Shown here piece after piece: positions 1 through 7,836 of a DNA stretch of 64,000 nucleotides (within the stretch, counting starts at the first letter, position 1; the number at the start of each line of letters is the position of its first letter). A program made the position numbers and the translations under genes. The stretch is from assembly GCF_003076275.1 (NCBI RefSeq), contig NZ_CP029064.1:4258001-4322000 (forward strand), in the 5' to 3' direction. The stretch comes from Microbulbifer sp. A4B17. GTDB taxonomy: Bacteria; Pseudomonadota; Gammaproteobacteria; Pseudomonadales; Cellvibrionaceae. The notes below the pieces were generated by a model. That model worked only from the letters and a program-made list of their open reading frames with translations. It searched no databases and had not been told where the DNA came from.

Positions 1-36
1 TTGCCTGTGTTCGGATTTTCAGAGATGGATATCGCG

Positions 37-801
37 ATGATCGCAAAAGTAATTAATAAAGGAATTATCACCCTAATTTTTACTTTCTCAGCACTTACGA
101 CACAAGCGCAGGATGATTGGCGTGAAATCGAGTGGGGAGAATTTATTGTTCGCTTCGGCCTGACTTATGTCCAGCCGAACGATGAGGGTACACCGCTTAA
201 ATACCGGGTTTTGCAACAGTGGGATTTATACAACAGCAGCTGGCAGATTGATACAGCCCACGCCTGGCAAATATCAGGAGTCTGGCGGCCCAGCGATCGC
301 TGGGGTATCGAATTAATGCATATTAACGGTGCAAACTACGGCACAAAGCTGGACAATTTCACCGGCAACCCCGGGCGAAACCAAATACAGCTCGGCGACT
401 TCAGCACCACAACGACAATGGTATTCGGCAACTGGTATTTCCTGGACCCATCCTATCGCACGCGTCCCTATGTAGGCGCGGGGATAAATTACACCAACTT
501 CCACACCGTTGAAATTAGTCGTCAGTTTAACGAGTACCTTTTGGATTCAGGACTCTCTGTCTCTCCGGGATCATTGAATATGGGACATTCCTGGGATTGG
601 GGGCTGCAAGCTGGCGTAGATTATAATTTTGACTTTCGCGACTGGAGATATCCGGTCCTGCTCAACTTATCCACGGTTTACTACCTGGCAGATACCAATG
701 CCACTGTGGATTTCCCTACTGAATTAGGCAGAGATCGCCTCTATGCCCATTTTGATTACAACCCATGGGTCATAAACTTTGGCGTGGGAACAAAATTTTA
801 G
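37..801 (+). CDS. OmpW-family outer membrane protein
   Basis: Predicted small outer-membrane beta-barrel of the OmpW/AlkL type, a family that forms channels for small hydrophobic compounds. From the ATG at 37 the protein is 254 residues. A hydrophobic signal peptide covers about residues 1-24 and ends at a TQAQ cleavage region. The mature N-terminus FIVRFGLTYVQPND matches the family pattern of a first strand followed by V-x-P-N/D. The middle has alternating aromatic strands (YFLDPSYRTRPYVGAGINY) and the protein ends in Phe, as outer-membrane barrels do. The frame is open to base 1 with a TTG, and an ATG at 25 is also possible; 37 gives the best signal peptide. No clear ribosome site is visible. 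The natural substrate cannot be told. Confidence 0.75.
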   Translation: MIAKVINKGIITLIFTFSALTTQAQDDWREIEWGEFIVRFGLTYVQPNDEGTPLKYRVLQQWDLYNSSWQIDTAHAWQISGVWRPSDRWGIELMHINGANYGTKLDNFTGNPGRNQIQLGDFSTTTTMVFGNWYFLDPSYRTRPYVGAGINYTNFHTVEISRQFNEYLLDSGLSVSPGSLNMGHSWDWGLQAGVDYNFDFRDWRYPVLLNLSTVYYLADTNATVDFPTELGRDRLYAHFDYNPWVINFGVGTKF

Positions 802-814
802 TAAAAGATTATAC

Positions 815-899
815 AAAGTTGGGCGGCATCGAATACCGCTTTCTTTAGGTTAAATCCGCGGCCATTTAACACATCGATACTCTAGCGCCCAACTTTTTC
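815..899 (+). ncRNA. Branched stem structure with U-tract: terminator or small RNA
   Basis: Directly seen: an 11-bp perfect stem (815-825, AAAGTTGGGCG, with 887-897) encloses about 60 nt that contain a second perfect 7-bp hairpin (850-856 GTTAAAT with 865-871). The closing stem runs straight into five Ts (895-899). It starts 14 nt after the OmpW stop. It may be an elaborate intrinsic terminator, or an ~85-nt small RNA with its own terminator. A bare terminator would not need the inner hairpin. Confidence 0.45.
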
Positions 900-946
900 T
901 GTGCAGTTAACGCTTTAATATTTATTGCAATTATTTGGCACGATAA

Positions 947-951
947 AAGGA
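947..951 (+). promoter_or_regulatory. Ribosome binding site choosing the GTG start of the autotransporter
   Basis: AAGGA lies 6 nt before the GTG at 958. The longer reading from the TTG at 925 has no comparable site, so the GTG is preferred. Confidence 0.6.
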
Positions 952-957
952 ATAACT

Positions 958-3318
958 GTGTCTTCCCAAAAAGCTGGATGCCCTAATCCTTTCGCAAAGA
1001 CTATAAAACTGGCTTTGCTGGCTCTGACAATTCCTGCGCTATTTATTTTCAATAGCAAACTCTTGGCACAATGCAGTCCCGGCAACAGTGGTACCACTGG
1101 CGCGGACCAAATCACCTGTGACGATGATAATGATCCCGATGGTGCAGATATAGAAACCTTCGCTGGTGACGATACCATCTACCTGAACGGCGGCACGGTA
1201 GAAAATGTGCTTGCTGGTGAGGGTAACGATGAAATCAAAATTACCGGGGGAGTCATTAACCTATTAGTCGATGGTGGCGCCGGCAGCGATACAATTACTC
1301 TCGATGAGCGCTCCAGTGATGTGGGGGATTATCTGAGAGGTGGAGGCATTGACGGTGGAGATGGAGATGACAACCTGATCTTACTCGATGGATTGTCGTT
1401 TCACGTCTGGGGGGGAGCAGGTGACGATACTATTACCCTTGATGGCGGTTTTATTTTTAACTACCTGGATGCCGGTAGTGGCGATGATTATATCTACTGG
1501 GATGAGGGAATCAGCAACGAAGTTCGGGGCGGCTCTGGGTCAGACACCCTGCTGATCGATTCACACTCTTTCGATGGCGATGTACTACTGGATGGTGGCG
1601 ATGATCTCAGTTCCGATGATGGAGAAGTCGACAACCTGATATTTAAACTGGACTATTCCGTAGATGGGACACTTTTAAATAACTGGGAAAGAATCGTTAT
1701 CTGGGGCAGCTCCAAAATGATATTTACCGGGAGCCTGGTTGTCGGTGGCGGTTTCGATTCAGAGGGCGACTCACTTGGCCTCGATATTCGTTGGGGTGGA
1801 CAGGCGTTTTTTGACAGTGACAGCTTTGTAATTTCAGGAGATGTATCCAATAACGGAACCATCGACTTATCCAATAATAAATTCAATACCCTCACAATAA
1901 GTAAAGACAGCGATGGGAATTATGGGCAATATCGCTCGGACAATGGACGCTTATGGGTTGACGCTGTCCTAGAGGATGATTTATCCCAGAGTGATCAACT
2001 GATTGTGCAAGGTGACAGCTCCGGCACTACGACTATTTCAGTCTTTAACCGCTCCGGTAAGGGCAGGCAGACTGTGGGGAATGGCATTAAAATTGTATCT
2101 GTCGAGGGCGACTCAAATGCGCAATTTACCCTGGCCGGGGATTTTGTCAGCAAGGATGATCAACAAGCAGTTATCGGCGGCGCCTATGCTTATACGCTGC
2201 ATCAGCACGGCGTAACGGAAAATAATGATGGCGACTGGTATCTGCGCTCAACCGTGGATAACTCGTCCGAATTTCCCGCAGGCGGAATGACACGCTGGCA
2301 GCCCACCGCGGTGCTCTACGAAACTCTCCCACAAATTCTCAGGACACTCAATATCCCCTCTTCATTGCGTAGCCGCTTGGGCAATCGCTATTGGGTAGGT
2401 ACCAGTTACTTGGATTTAGCCAGCAGTGAGTACAGCGATGCCCAAGAACAAGCGATTGATAATCGCGGGCTATGGATCAGGAACTCCGGCAGGCACATTA
2501 CCCTCGACCCCAAGGAATCCAGTACCTGGGCAAACTGGAAACAGACCTATTACCAGGTGCAAGTAGGCTTTGACCTACCTATCGAGGTCTCCGTATTTGG
2601 AAGCCAGCTTATTGGCAGCGCAGCACTGCACTATGGCGATTCCAATAACGATGTCAGCTCATTTTTTGGTGATGGCTCAATCGATGCCAGTAACTATGGC
2701 GTCAGCGCATTTCTCACCTGGTATGGAGGAGATGGCATTTTCATCGATAGTCAACTGAAATTGAGCTGGTTTGACTTTGAGATGGATGCCAGATCATTGC
2801 GCGAGCTGAAAAATAGTAATGAAGCATTCGGCTATGCCCTGTCTATCGAGGGAGGAAAAAGCTTCAGGCTACAGGACTACTATTCCTGGACACCTCATGC
2901 CCAATTGATTTATACCTCCGAGGAAACCAATGACCTGCAGGATATCTATACCGTACAAGCCACAGATATCAACAACAATGGCTTCCTCCTGCGTCTGGGA
3001 ACCATCTTTGAAAAGCGCAAGAGTCAGCGTAAAAACAGTCGCAATATGTATGGTTCAATTCCCCTGGAAAGATTCTCACTGTTTGCAACACCAAGCCTGA
3101 TTTACAATATCGACCAGAGGACTAACTTATTGGTGTCTGGAATCCGACTCAGTCAAGAGCCTGATACCTGGTATGGAGAATTACGCCTGGGAGCCAGCTA
3201 CGATGAGTGCGGGGATCACTGCTCTATCTATTCAGAAATTTATTACAGCAGCAGTCTGCAAAACCTGGGGGATAGCTTTGCTGGAGGCCTGGAGCTTGGC
3301 TTTCGCTACAAGTGGTAG
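958..3318 (+). CDS. Autotransporter with RTX-like passenger repeats
   Basis: Type Va secreted/surface protein of about 786 residues. The first ~38 residues form a long signal sequence ending near LLAQ. Residues ~45-210 are a passenger rich in Asp/Gly repeats such as GGAGSDTITLD, GGAGDDTITLDGG and AGSGDDYIYWD. These resemble the calcium-binding GGxGxDxxx nonapeptides of RTX proteins, giving a beta-roll-like fold. A beta-helix-like linker follows, then an alpha-helical segment (ETLPQILRTLN) that starts the C-terminal autotransporter barrel from about residue 455. The barrel ends in an aromatic signature, FRYKW. RTX-type repeats usually travel through type I secretion with a C-terminal signal, so their pairing with a type V barrel is notable. 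Cargo function is unknown; adhesion is only a guess. It stands alone in its transcription unit. Confidence 0.75.
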   Translation: MSSQKAGCPNPFAKTIKLALLALTIPALFIFNSKLLAQCSPGNSGTTGADQITCDDDNDPDGADIETFAGDDTIYLNGGTVENVLAGEGNDEIKITGGVINLLVDGGAGSDTITLDERSSDVGDYLRGGGIDGGDGDDNLILLDGLSFHVWGGAGDDTITLDGGFIFNYLDAGSGDDYIYWDEGISNEVRGGSGSDTLLIDSHSFDGDVLLDGGDDLSSDDGEVDNLIFKLDYSVDGTLLNNWERIVIWGSSKMIFTGSLVVGGGFDSEGDSLGLDIRWGGQAFFDSDSFVISGDVSNNGTIDLSNNKFNTLTISKDSDGNYGQYRSDNGRLWVDAVLEDDLSQSDQLIVQGDSSGTTTISVFNRSGKGRQTVGNGIKIVSVEGDSNAQFTLAGDFVSKDDQQAVIGGAYAYTLHQHGVTENNDGDWYLRSTVDNSSEFPAGGMTRWQPTAVLYETLPQILRTLNIPSSLRSRLGNRYWVGTSYLDLASSEYSDAQEQAIDNRGLWIRNSGRHITLDPKESSTWANWKQTYYQVQVGFDLPIEVSVFGSQLIGSAALHYGDSNNDVSSFFGDGSIDASNYGVSAFLTWYGGDGIFIDSQLKLSWFDFEMDARSLRELKNSNEAFGYALSIEGGKSFRLQDYYSWTPHAQLIYTSEETNDLQDIYTVQATDINNNGFLLRLGTIFEKRKSQRKNSRNMYGSIPLERFSLFATPSLIYNIDQRTNLLVSGIRLSQEPDTWYGELRLGASYDECGDHCSIYSEIYYSSSLQNLGDSFAGGLELGFRYKW

Positions 3319-3383
3319 CACGGTTTCAGATAATAGGAAGTGCGGGAACAGCTAAATTTTATTCACATGGAATATTTATCAAC

Positions 3384-4301
3384 TTACTCTAATAGTAATT
3401 GGGATAAATTGTATTCAGAAAACACTCTGCGTATTTTCTTATCGTTGCCACATTTCCCCTTTAAATTCCGTTTCTTTAAGCCGCTAGCCTGACATCCCGG
3501 AATCGTTAAAAATCTATCCCGCCAAAATCGAACATCCGGTACCCGAGCACATAGAGTCCCCTGCCTCATACTCATCGCTTTAAGCCAGATATCATCCGCT
3601 ATAGGGCACAACTCTAAGAACCTATCTTTATTCAGGACATCGGGGTGTAGTGCACCGGGGTAATATAAAACACCTCCAACTCCAGTGGGAAATACCCTAT
3701 AGGAAGGTTCAATATTCATATCACTTTTCCAGGTTTCCCGCGTCGTTCTCCACTTATTGTAAGGTAATATATTACCCTTTTTATCGATACCAATCCTGTG
3801 AGCGCGATGGCAGAAAATACAAGATGGTTCTTTTATATATGCCTGATATAGCATATCGATGGTATCTGCTGGGTAGAGGATATCGTCATCTACCGTGATA
3901 ATCAGACTATCGGGGAATTTTTGAAACGCGTAAAAGTACTTGGTATATGGACCGAGATCTTCATCGACAAACTCAACTATCAACCCCCGATCCACTTGCT
4001 TCATCAAGAGACTCGGTAATATCTGGTCAGGAAATTCTTTGAGTGACAGCCAGAGAACAATCAAATCTGCTTTTAAGGATTGCTGGAACAAACTCTCAAT
4101 ACATAAGTGGATATCATTGATACGCTTCCCGTAACTCGTCAGCGAAACAATTATGTTATGCTTTGCCGCATTACCTACCCCAGAATCATTACCACTTAAA
4201 GTCGACTGCTCTAAAATTCGCTTCCAAACCAAGGCATCTAATTTTAGATTATTATTGATAGTATTTTTCTTGCTGCGTTTTACCGAAAAGCCCTTAAACA
4301 T
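3384..4301 (-). CDS. Glycosyltransferase-like protein (GT-A type)
   Basis: A 305-residue cytosolic protein resembling GT-A-fold glycosyltransferases. It opens its core with VSLTSYGKRI (residues 52-61), typical of a nucleotide-sugar-binding first strand, and carries TVDDDILY (DDD at 138-140), the metal/nucleotide-binding DxD-type motif. A later GVGGVLYYPGAL and CPIADDIWL fit the acceptor side of related uncharacterised enzymes. The sugar and acceptor cannot be read from the sequence. No LPS or capsule genes flank it, so it may be an orphan modifying enzyme. Strand and AT-rich flanks set it apart from its neighbours, which would fit acquisition, but this is weak. No strong ribosome site is visible before the ATG. 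Confidence 0.6.
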   Translation of the reverse strand: MFKGFSVKRSKKNTINNNLKLDALVWKRILEQSTLSGNDSGVGNAAKHNIIVSLTSYGKRINDIHLCIESLFQQSLKADLIVLWLSLKEFPDQILPSLLMKQVDRGLIVEFVDEDLGPYTKYFYAFQKFPDSLIITVDDDILYPADTIDMLYQAYIKEPSCIFCHRAHRIGIDKKGNILPYNKWRTTRETWKSDMNIEPSYRVFPTGVGGVLYYPGALHPDVLNKDRFLELCPIADDIWLKAMSMRQGTLCARVPDVRFWRDRFLTIPGCQASGLKKRNLKGKCGNDKKIRRVFSEYNLSQLLLE

Positions 4302-4459
4302 AAAGTGACTTCAAAATCCTTCAATTAACACAATTTTAGACTTGCGCACTGCTATCAATACCTAAAGAGCTCCAAGGCAAACCTCAAATGCACGTAAGAA
4401 TATAGAGTTCCCGATGCGATATAGTGAATTGGTATAGTTGAGTTCAAATTGTCTGGACC

Positions 4460-4489
4460 GACCACACCCTTAATAGTAAAGGTATGGTC
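4460..4489 (-). terminator. Hairpin downstream of the symporter gene
   Basis: GACCACACC (4460-4468) pairs with GGTATGGTC (4481-4489) with one mismatch and a 12-nt loop, about 25 nt beyond the symporter stop on the minus strand. No U-tract follows, so it may only be an RNA-stabilising hairpin. Confidence 0.3.
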
Positions 4490-4514
4490 TAGTTTTCGGT
4501 AAATGCAACATTGA

Positions 4515-5417
4515 CTACCCTATTTCACCAGCCTCACCCGCTCCGGGAACAGATTTCCTCTCCACTCCGCGGCGACCATATAACGCCAACAGAACACCTG
4601 ACGGGAACATCAACACACCGTAAACTGCTGAAGGTACCGACATCTCACTGGAATGTAGAAGGGTCAGGGTTACCATCATCCCGATAGTGCTGTTTTTAAT
4701 GCCCAGCTCCGTCGCAACCGCAACGCCCTCGCGTTTTGGCAAGCCGACAACTCGACTGACAAAGAGCCCCAGTAGCACACCACACAGATTCAACAGAATG
4801 ACAGACGGTCCAGCTTGAACCATCAGGTCTGCAAGGCGATCGCGAATCCCCCAGATAAGCCCTGCCACCAGTGCAAGTAGCACAACCCCGCCAAAAATAC
4901 TGACAATTCCCTCCGCTCGGCGAGCCAGGTTTGGCTTCCATGCGCGAAATAACATCCCGATAACGACAGGAAAAAGAACAATGCCGGATAACATCGCCAC
5001 GGTACTGGCAAATGGCAGGGTTATTGTCTGCCCAGCGCCAAAGTAGGTTCGAAGCGCATAATTTGTAAAAAGCGGCAAACTGGCGATAGTAATCAGGCTG
5101 GCAGAAACCGTTAGTACAATCGAAAGTGCAACATTGCCGCGAGCCATTAGAGTAAACAGGTTTGATGTGGTACCGCCCGGACAGGCCGCAATAATGACTA
5201 GACCGACGGCAATAGCCGGAGGCAGGTTTAAGCCCCAACAAAGTGCTATTGCGATAGCGGGCATCAGGAGGATTTGAGTAAAGGTTCCGACGATAAGGCC
5301 AACAGGTTTTACTGTTACCTGGTGAAAATCCCTGGCAGTCAGGGTCATCCCTATACCCACCATAATGATAAATAGTGATATAGGTAAACCGATCGAGATA
5401 AGGGGCCCTGACTCCAT
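4515..5417 (-). CDS. Bile acid:sodium symporter family transporter
   Basis: An integral membrane protein of about 300 residues in the SBF/BASS family (sodium-coupled uptake of organic anions). About nine to ten hydrophobic helices are visible. Two family hallmarks are present: the region ACPGGTTSNLFT (around residue 80) and TELGIKNSTIGMMV near the C-terminus, both part of the sodium-binding core. The ATG at 5417 has GGAGAAA just upstream and is preferred over the ATG at 5429. Substrate is unknown; in bacteria members carry pantoate, pyruvate-like acids or steroids. It is monocistronic, with 430 bp of non-coding DNA before the next gene. Confidence 0.85.
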   Translation of the reverse strand: MESGPLISIGLPISLFIIMVGIGMTLTARDFHQVTVKPVGLIVGTFTQILLMPAIAIALCWGLNLPPAIAVGLVIIAACPGGTTSNLFTLMARGNVALSIVLTVSASLITIASLPLFTNYALRTYFGAGQTITLPFASTVAMLSGIVLFPVVIGMLFRAWKPNLARRAEGIVSIFGGVVLLALVAGLIWGIRDRLADLMVQAGPSVILLNLCGVLLGLFVSRVVGLPKREGVAVATELGIKNSTIGMMVTLTLLHSSEMSVPSAVYGVLMFPSGVLLALYGRRGVERKSVPGAGEAGEIG

Positions 5418-5859
5418 GACTTTCTCCATTATCAGTCACTGTAAGAAAAATACCCGACAAGGACCAGCTCCCAGTACAATAAAGCTCGCTCTGGAGACAG
5501 ATGGCGACATCAAGACAGATACTCCACTACCGGGGGAGTTATTTCGATATCGATAATTCGCTGTTTCTATAGAAGCTCGAGTAGATTCTTAAAAGTGTAA
5601 TTATTATTTTTAGTTCAGATTGTGAGATATCCACAGACAACGCTGGAGGATTTCACCGATCTACGTTGTAATTTAGGAGTCACTAAATTATTTCGTGAAC
5701 CACTCCTAGAGCCCCATGAAGCGGGCCTAGAAGAATATAGCTGCTGAGTTGGGCTAAGGCCACTCCCGGCGAGCTGCGCCTGGCAGTGCGGACTTGTGAA
5801 GACCAGCAGATACATTTAGGGCTCACTCCGAGACTCCTTTAGCAATATACAGAACTTTA
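5418..5859. other. Non-coding gap between divergent genes
   Basis: About 440 bp between the divergently read symporter and DUF1853 genes. It must hold both promoters. No convincing ORF, hairpin or operator was seen. Confidence 0.5.
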
Positions 5860-6816
5860 ATGACTCAGGAAACGATACAAGCGACCATGATTTCCACCCT
5901 GATAAATGGGCAGATAGATAACTGGGACAACTTACTCTGGTCTGTGGGAAGTATAGATATACCCGCTAGCGAGGCTTCTGTTGCAGGTACCAATGCGGCA
6001 ACCCTGCTCCCCTGGCTTCCACCTTCACGGCGAACACGTCTATTGGAGTACTTTTCCTGCGCCGACGTAAGAGAGGAGTTATCCCCCGAGCTGGAAATCT
6101 ACCTGCACAAACTCAATCTCAATAAACCAAATAATCGCTTGGGCACTTACTTTGAAAGGCTCTGGTCATTTGTATTTAGTAAACACCCGGACTACGAGCT
6201 GCTCCATCAGAACCTCCCCCTAAGGAAGGACGGCAAGACGACATTGGGCGAGCTCGACTTTGTCGTGCGATACCTGCCCAGTAATCACTGTGAGCACTGG
6301 GAAATTGCCGTAAAGTTCTACTTACAGGTTACCGATAAATACTGGGTCGGTCCCGGACTAAAGGATCGGCTGGATATCAAACTGGCGAGAATGGCAGATC
6401 ATCAGCTCCCTCTGATTGAGATACCCACAGTGAAATCGCTGTTGGAAAATCACGGGCTAAACATAGATCGCCAGTGGGCGCTAATGCCTGGAAGACTGTT
6501 CAAGCCCCTGGATACTAGTCGACAGATCCCCAATCATCTGTTCTGGTGGGTATCCCTGTCCGGCTTTCGGTCATTCATCGAGTCTCGGGCGAAGCATAAT
6601 ACTCTCGGATGGCTGGCACTTCCCAAGCAGGCCTGGCTGGCGCCACAGGGGAAGATCGCCGGTATGACTGCAGAACGCTTACTGGAGACCCTACTCTCCA
6701 GCAATTTTACCCACCCCCTGTGTATCGCAGCGATTAGCCGGAGCGGCGAAGCCAGTAGAGGCTTTATTGTGCCAGACGACTGGTACCAAAACGCCAAACA
6801 ACGCTTGGGCAAGTAG
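5860..6816 (+). CDS. DUF1853 family protein
   Basis: A 318-residue soluble protein matching the DUF1853 pattern. The core RLGTYFERLWSFVF, HPDYELLHQNLPL, TTLGELDFVVRY and HWEIAVKFYLQ (residues ~105-165) contains the conserved Glu/Asp/Glu-x-K arrangement. That arrangement resembles the PD-(D/E)xK nuclease fold: E of GELDF, then E-x-A-x-K. A nuclease-like role is therefore possible but unproven. No signal peptide or membrane segment is visible. The ATG at 5860 lacks a strong ribosome site; a second ATG lies at 5887. Confidence 0.75.
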   Translation: MTQETIQATMISTLINGQIDNWDNLLWSVGSIDIPASEASVAGTNAATLLPWLPPSRRTRLLEYFSCADVREELSPELEIYLHKLNLNKPNNRLGTYFERLWSFVFSKHPDYELLHQNLPLRKDGKTTLGELDFVVRYLPSNHCEHWEIAVKFYLQVTDKYWVGPGLKDRLDIKLARMADHQLPLIEIPTVKSLLENHGLNIDRQWALMPGRLFKPLDTSRQIPNHLFWWVSLSGFRSFIESRAKHNTLGWLALPKQAWLAPQGKIAGMTAERLLETLLSSNFTHPLCIAAISRSGEASRGFIVPDDWYQNAKQRLGK

Positions 6817-6902
6817 CCTCCAAATCCCCGTGCCTCTCCTACCAGGCCAGTGGCGACTCCCAAAACCTCTAGTTTACCTCTCATCATTTTCTAAATTGGT
6901 GA

Positions 6903-6916
6903 TTGACATAGATCAA
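6903..6916 (+). promoter_or_regulatory. FNR/ANR-like box
   Basis: TTGACATAGATCAA matches the FNR/ANR consensus TTGAT-N4-ATCAA at nine of ten defined positions. It overlaps the -35 hexamer of the promoter of the GbsR/MarR-type regulator gene, a position that would normally repress. The nearby cydAB genes make oxygen control plausible. Confidence 0.45.
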
Positions 6917-6930
6917 TTTATATTTACAAT
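6903..6930 (+). promoter_or_regulatory. Sigma70-type promoter of the GbsR/MarR regulator gene
   Basis: TTGACA (6903-6908), a 16-bp spacer and TACAAT (6925-6930). The predicted start of transcription falls inside the palindrome at 6931-6948, leaving a leader of about 25 nt. Confidence 0.6.
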
Positions 6931-6948
6931 TTTCAGAAATTTCTGAAA
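6931..6948. promoter_or_regulatory. Perfect 18-bp palindrome, probable autoregulatory operator
   Basis: TTTCAGAAATTTCTGAAA is perfectly self-complementary and sits directly after the -10 hexamer. Dimeric MarR/GbsR-type regulators bind such sites, so repression of its own gene is the simplest reading. Confidence 0.6.
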
Positions 6949-6960
6949 CTTAAGAAGTAA

Positions 6961-7518
6961 ATGAAACTATCGAGTCAAGCCCAGGCATTCGTACTGCACT
7001 TTGGTGAAATGGGTAGCCGCTGGGGATTCAATCGCACGGTGGGGCAAATGTTTGCCCTGCTCACCATTCATCCCACGCCACTCAATGCCGAGCAATTGGC
7101 CCAGGCCCTGAAGATCAGCCGTGGCAATGTCAGTATGGGGCTCAAGGAGCTACAGGCCTGGCGCTTGGTTGAGCTGCATCACCAGCCGGGAGACCGCAAA
7201 GATTATTTCACTGCAGCGGGGTCAATCTGGGACCTTGCCCGCACAGTCTTTGAAGAGCGCCGCAAACGGGAGCTCGATCCTACTTTGAGCCTGCTTCGCC
7301 AGCTGCTACTCAATGAGCCCCAGGATGAGCTGGATGCCCAGGCGCAGGAAAAAATCCAGGAGGTATACAGCTTGCTGGAGCTGCTCGAAGAATTTGCCAA
7401 CACACTCAGCAAGCTAGAACACCAGGACCTGCTTAAATTGATGAAGCTGGGCTCCGGTATCGTCAAGCTGCTGGAACTAAAAAGTAAGATGACAGGTGGA
7501 CAAAGCTCCTCAAACTAG
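6961..7518 (+). CDS. GbsR/MarR-type transcriptional regulator
   Basis: A 185-residue DNA-binding protein. Residues ~15-85 form the winged helix-turn-helix of the GbsR branch of MarR: GFNRTVGQMFALLTIHP, then LAQALKISRGNVSMGLKEL as the HTH, and RKDYFTA as the wing. The C-terminal half is a helical, coiled-coil-like dimer region rich in Leu and Glu. GbsR relatives sense choline or membrane/osmotic signals, but effectors vary. The gene has a strong promoter with a palindrome over the expected transcription start, so it is probably self-repressed. It precedes cydAB by about 320 bp on the same strand, which suggests, without proof, that it also controls the oxidase. Confidence 0.8.
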   Translation: MKLSSQAQAFVLHFGEMGSRWGFNRTVGQMFALLTIHPTPLNAEQLAQALKISRGNVSMGLKELQAWRLVELHHQPGDRKDYFTAAGSIWDLARTVFEERRKRELDPTLSLLRQLLLNEPQDELDAQAQEKIQEVYSLLELLEEFANTLSKLEHQDLLKLMKLGSGIVKLLELKSKMTGGQSSSN

Positions 7519-7836
7519 CCGCCCCACGTGCTGCTTCGAGGAAAATACCGCTGCATTAAAAGCGTAACAACCACGTTCATCGAAAGCGTTTTTCCGGGGC
7601 GAAGTCCATAGGGCCAAATCCATGGCCGAAAGTCCCCGGCACATTTTTGATCCGGTAGCCCATAGTGCTGGATTAAAACGGCACAAGGCCGTGCCGCTGC
7701 CGATCCAATATCGGCTCCTGCAGGATGGTATACGCGGGAACATAAACCTGCCTCTATATTTTCTTGCAGTGCCGATTAGCACAGGAAGTGCTAATCGGCT
7801 CACTGGTTCAAAGATCTCAGACCAGCAGAGGCTCTC
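7519..7836. other. Leader/intergenic region before cydA
   Basis: About 320 bp without a credible gene. Its one clear structure is the strong hairpin at 7771-7799, about 37 bp before the cydA ATG. Short overlapping frames here show no family features. Confidence 0.5.
7771..7799 (+). promoter_or_regulatory. Strong hairpin in the cydA leader
   Basis: GCCGATTAGCAC (7771-7782) and GTGCTAATCGGC (7788-7799) are perfect 12-bp arms around an AGGAA loop. No U-tract follows, so it is not a standard terminator. It may be an operator-like palindrome or an RNA element controlling cydA. Confidence 0.5.

Noticed and set aside
815..897. Integron attC site (GTTGGGC ... GCCCAAC and inner GTTAAAT ... ATTTAAC)
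   Set aside because: An attC runs from RYYYAAC to GTTRRRY; here the order is reversed, no cassette array or integrase is present, and the T-run favours an RNA/terminator reading.
4696..5460. Long antisense frame over the symporter gene
   Set aside because: It overlaps a clear membrane transporter in another frame, is Cys- and Arg-rich, and shows no domain.
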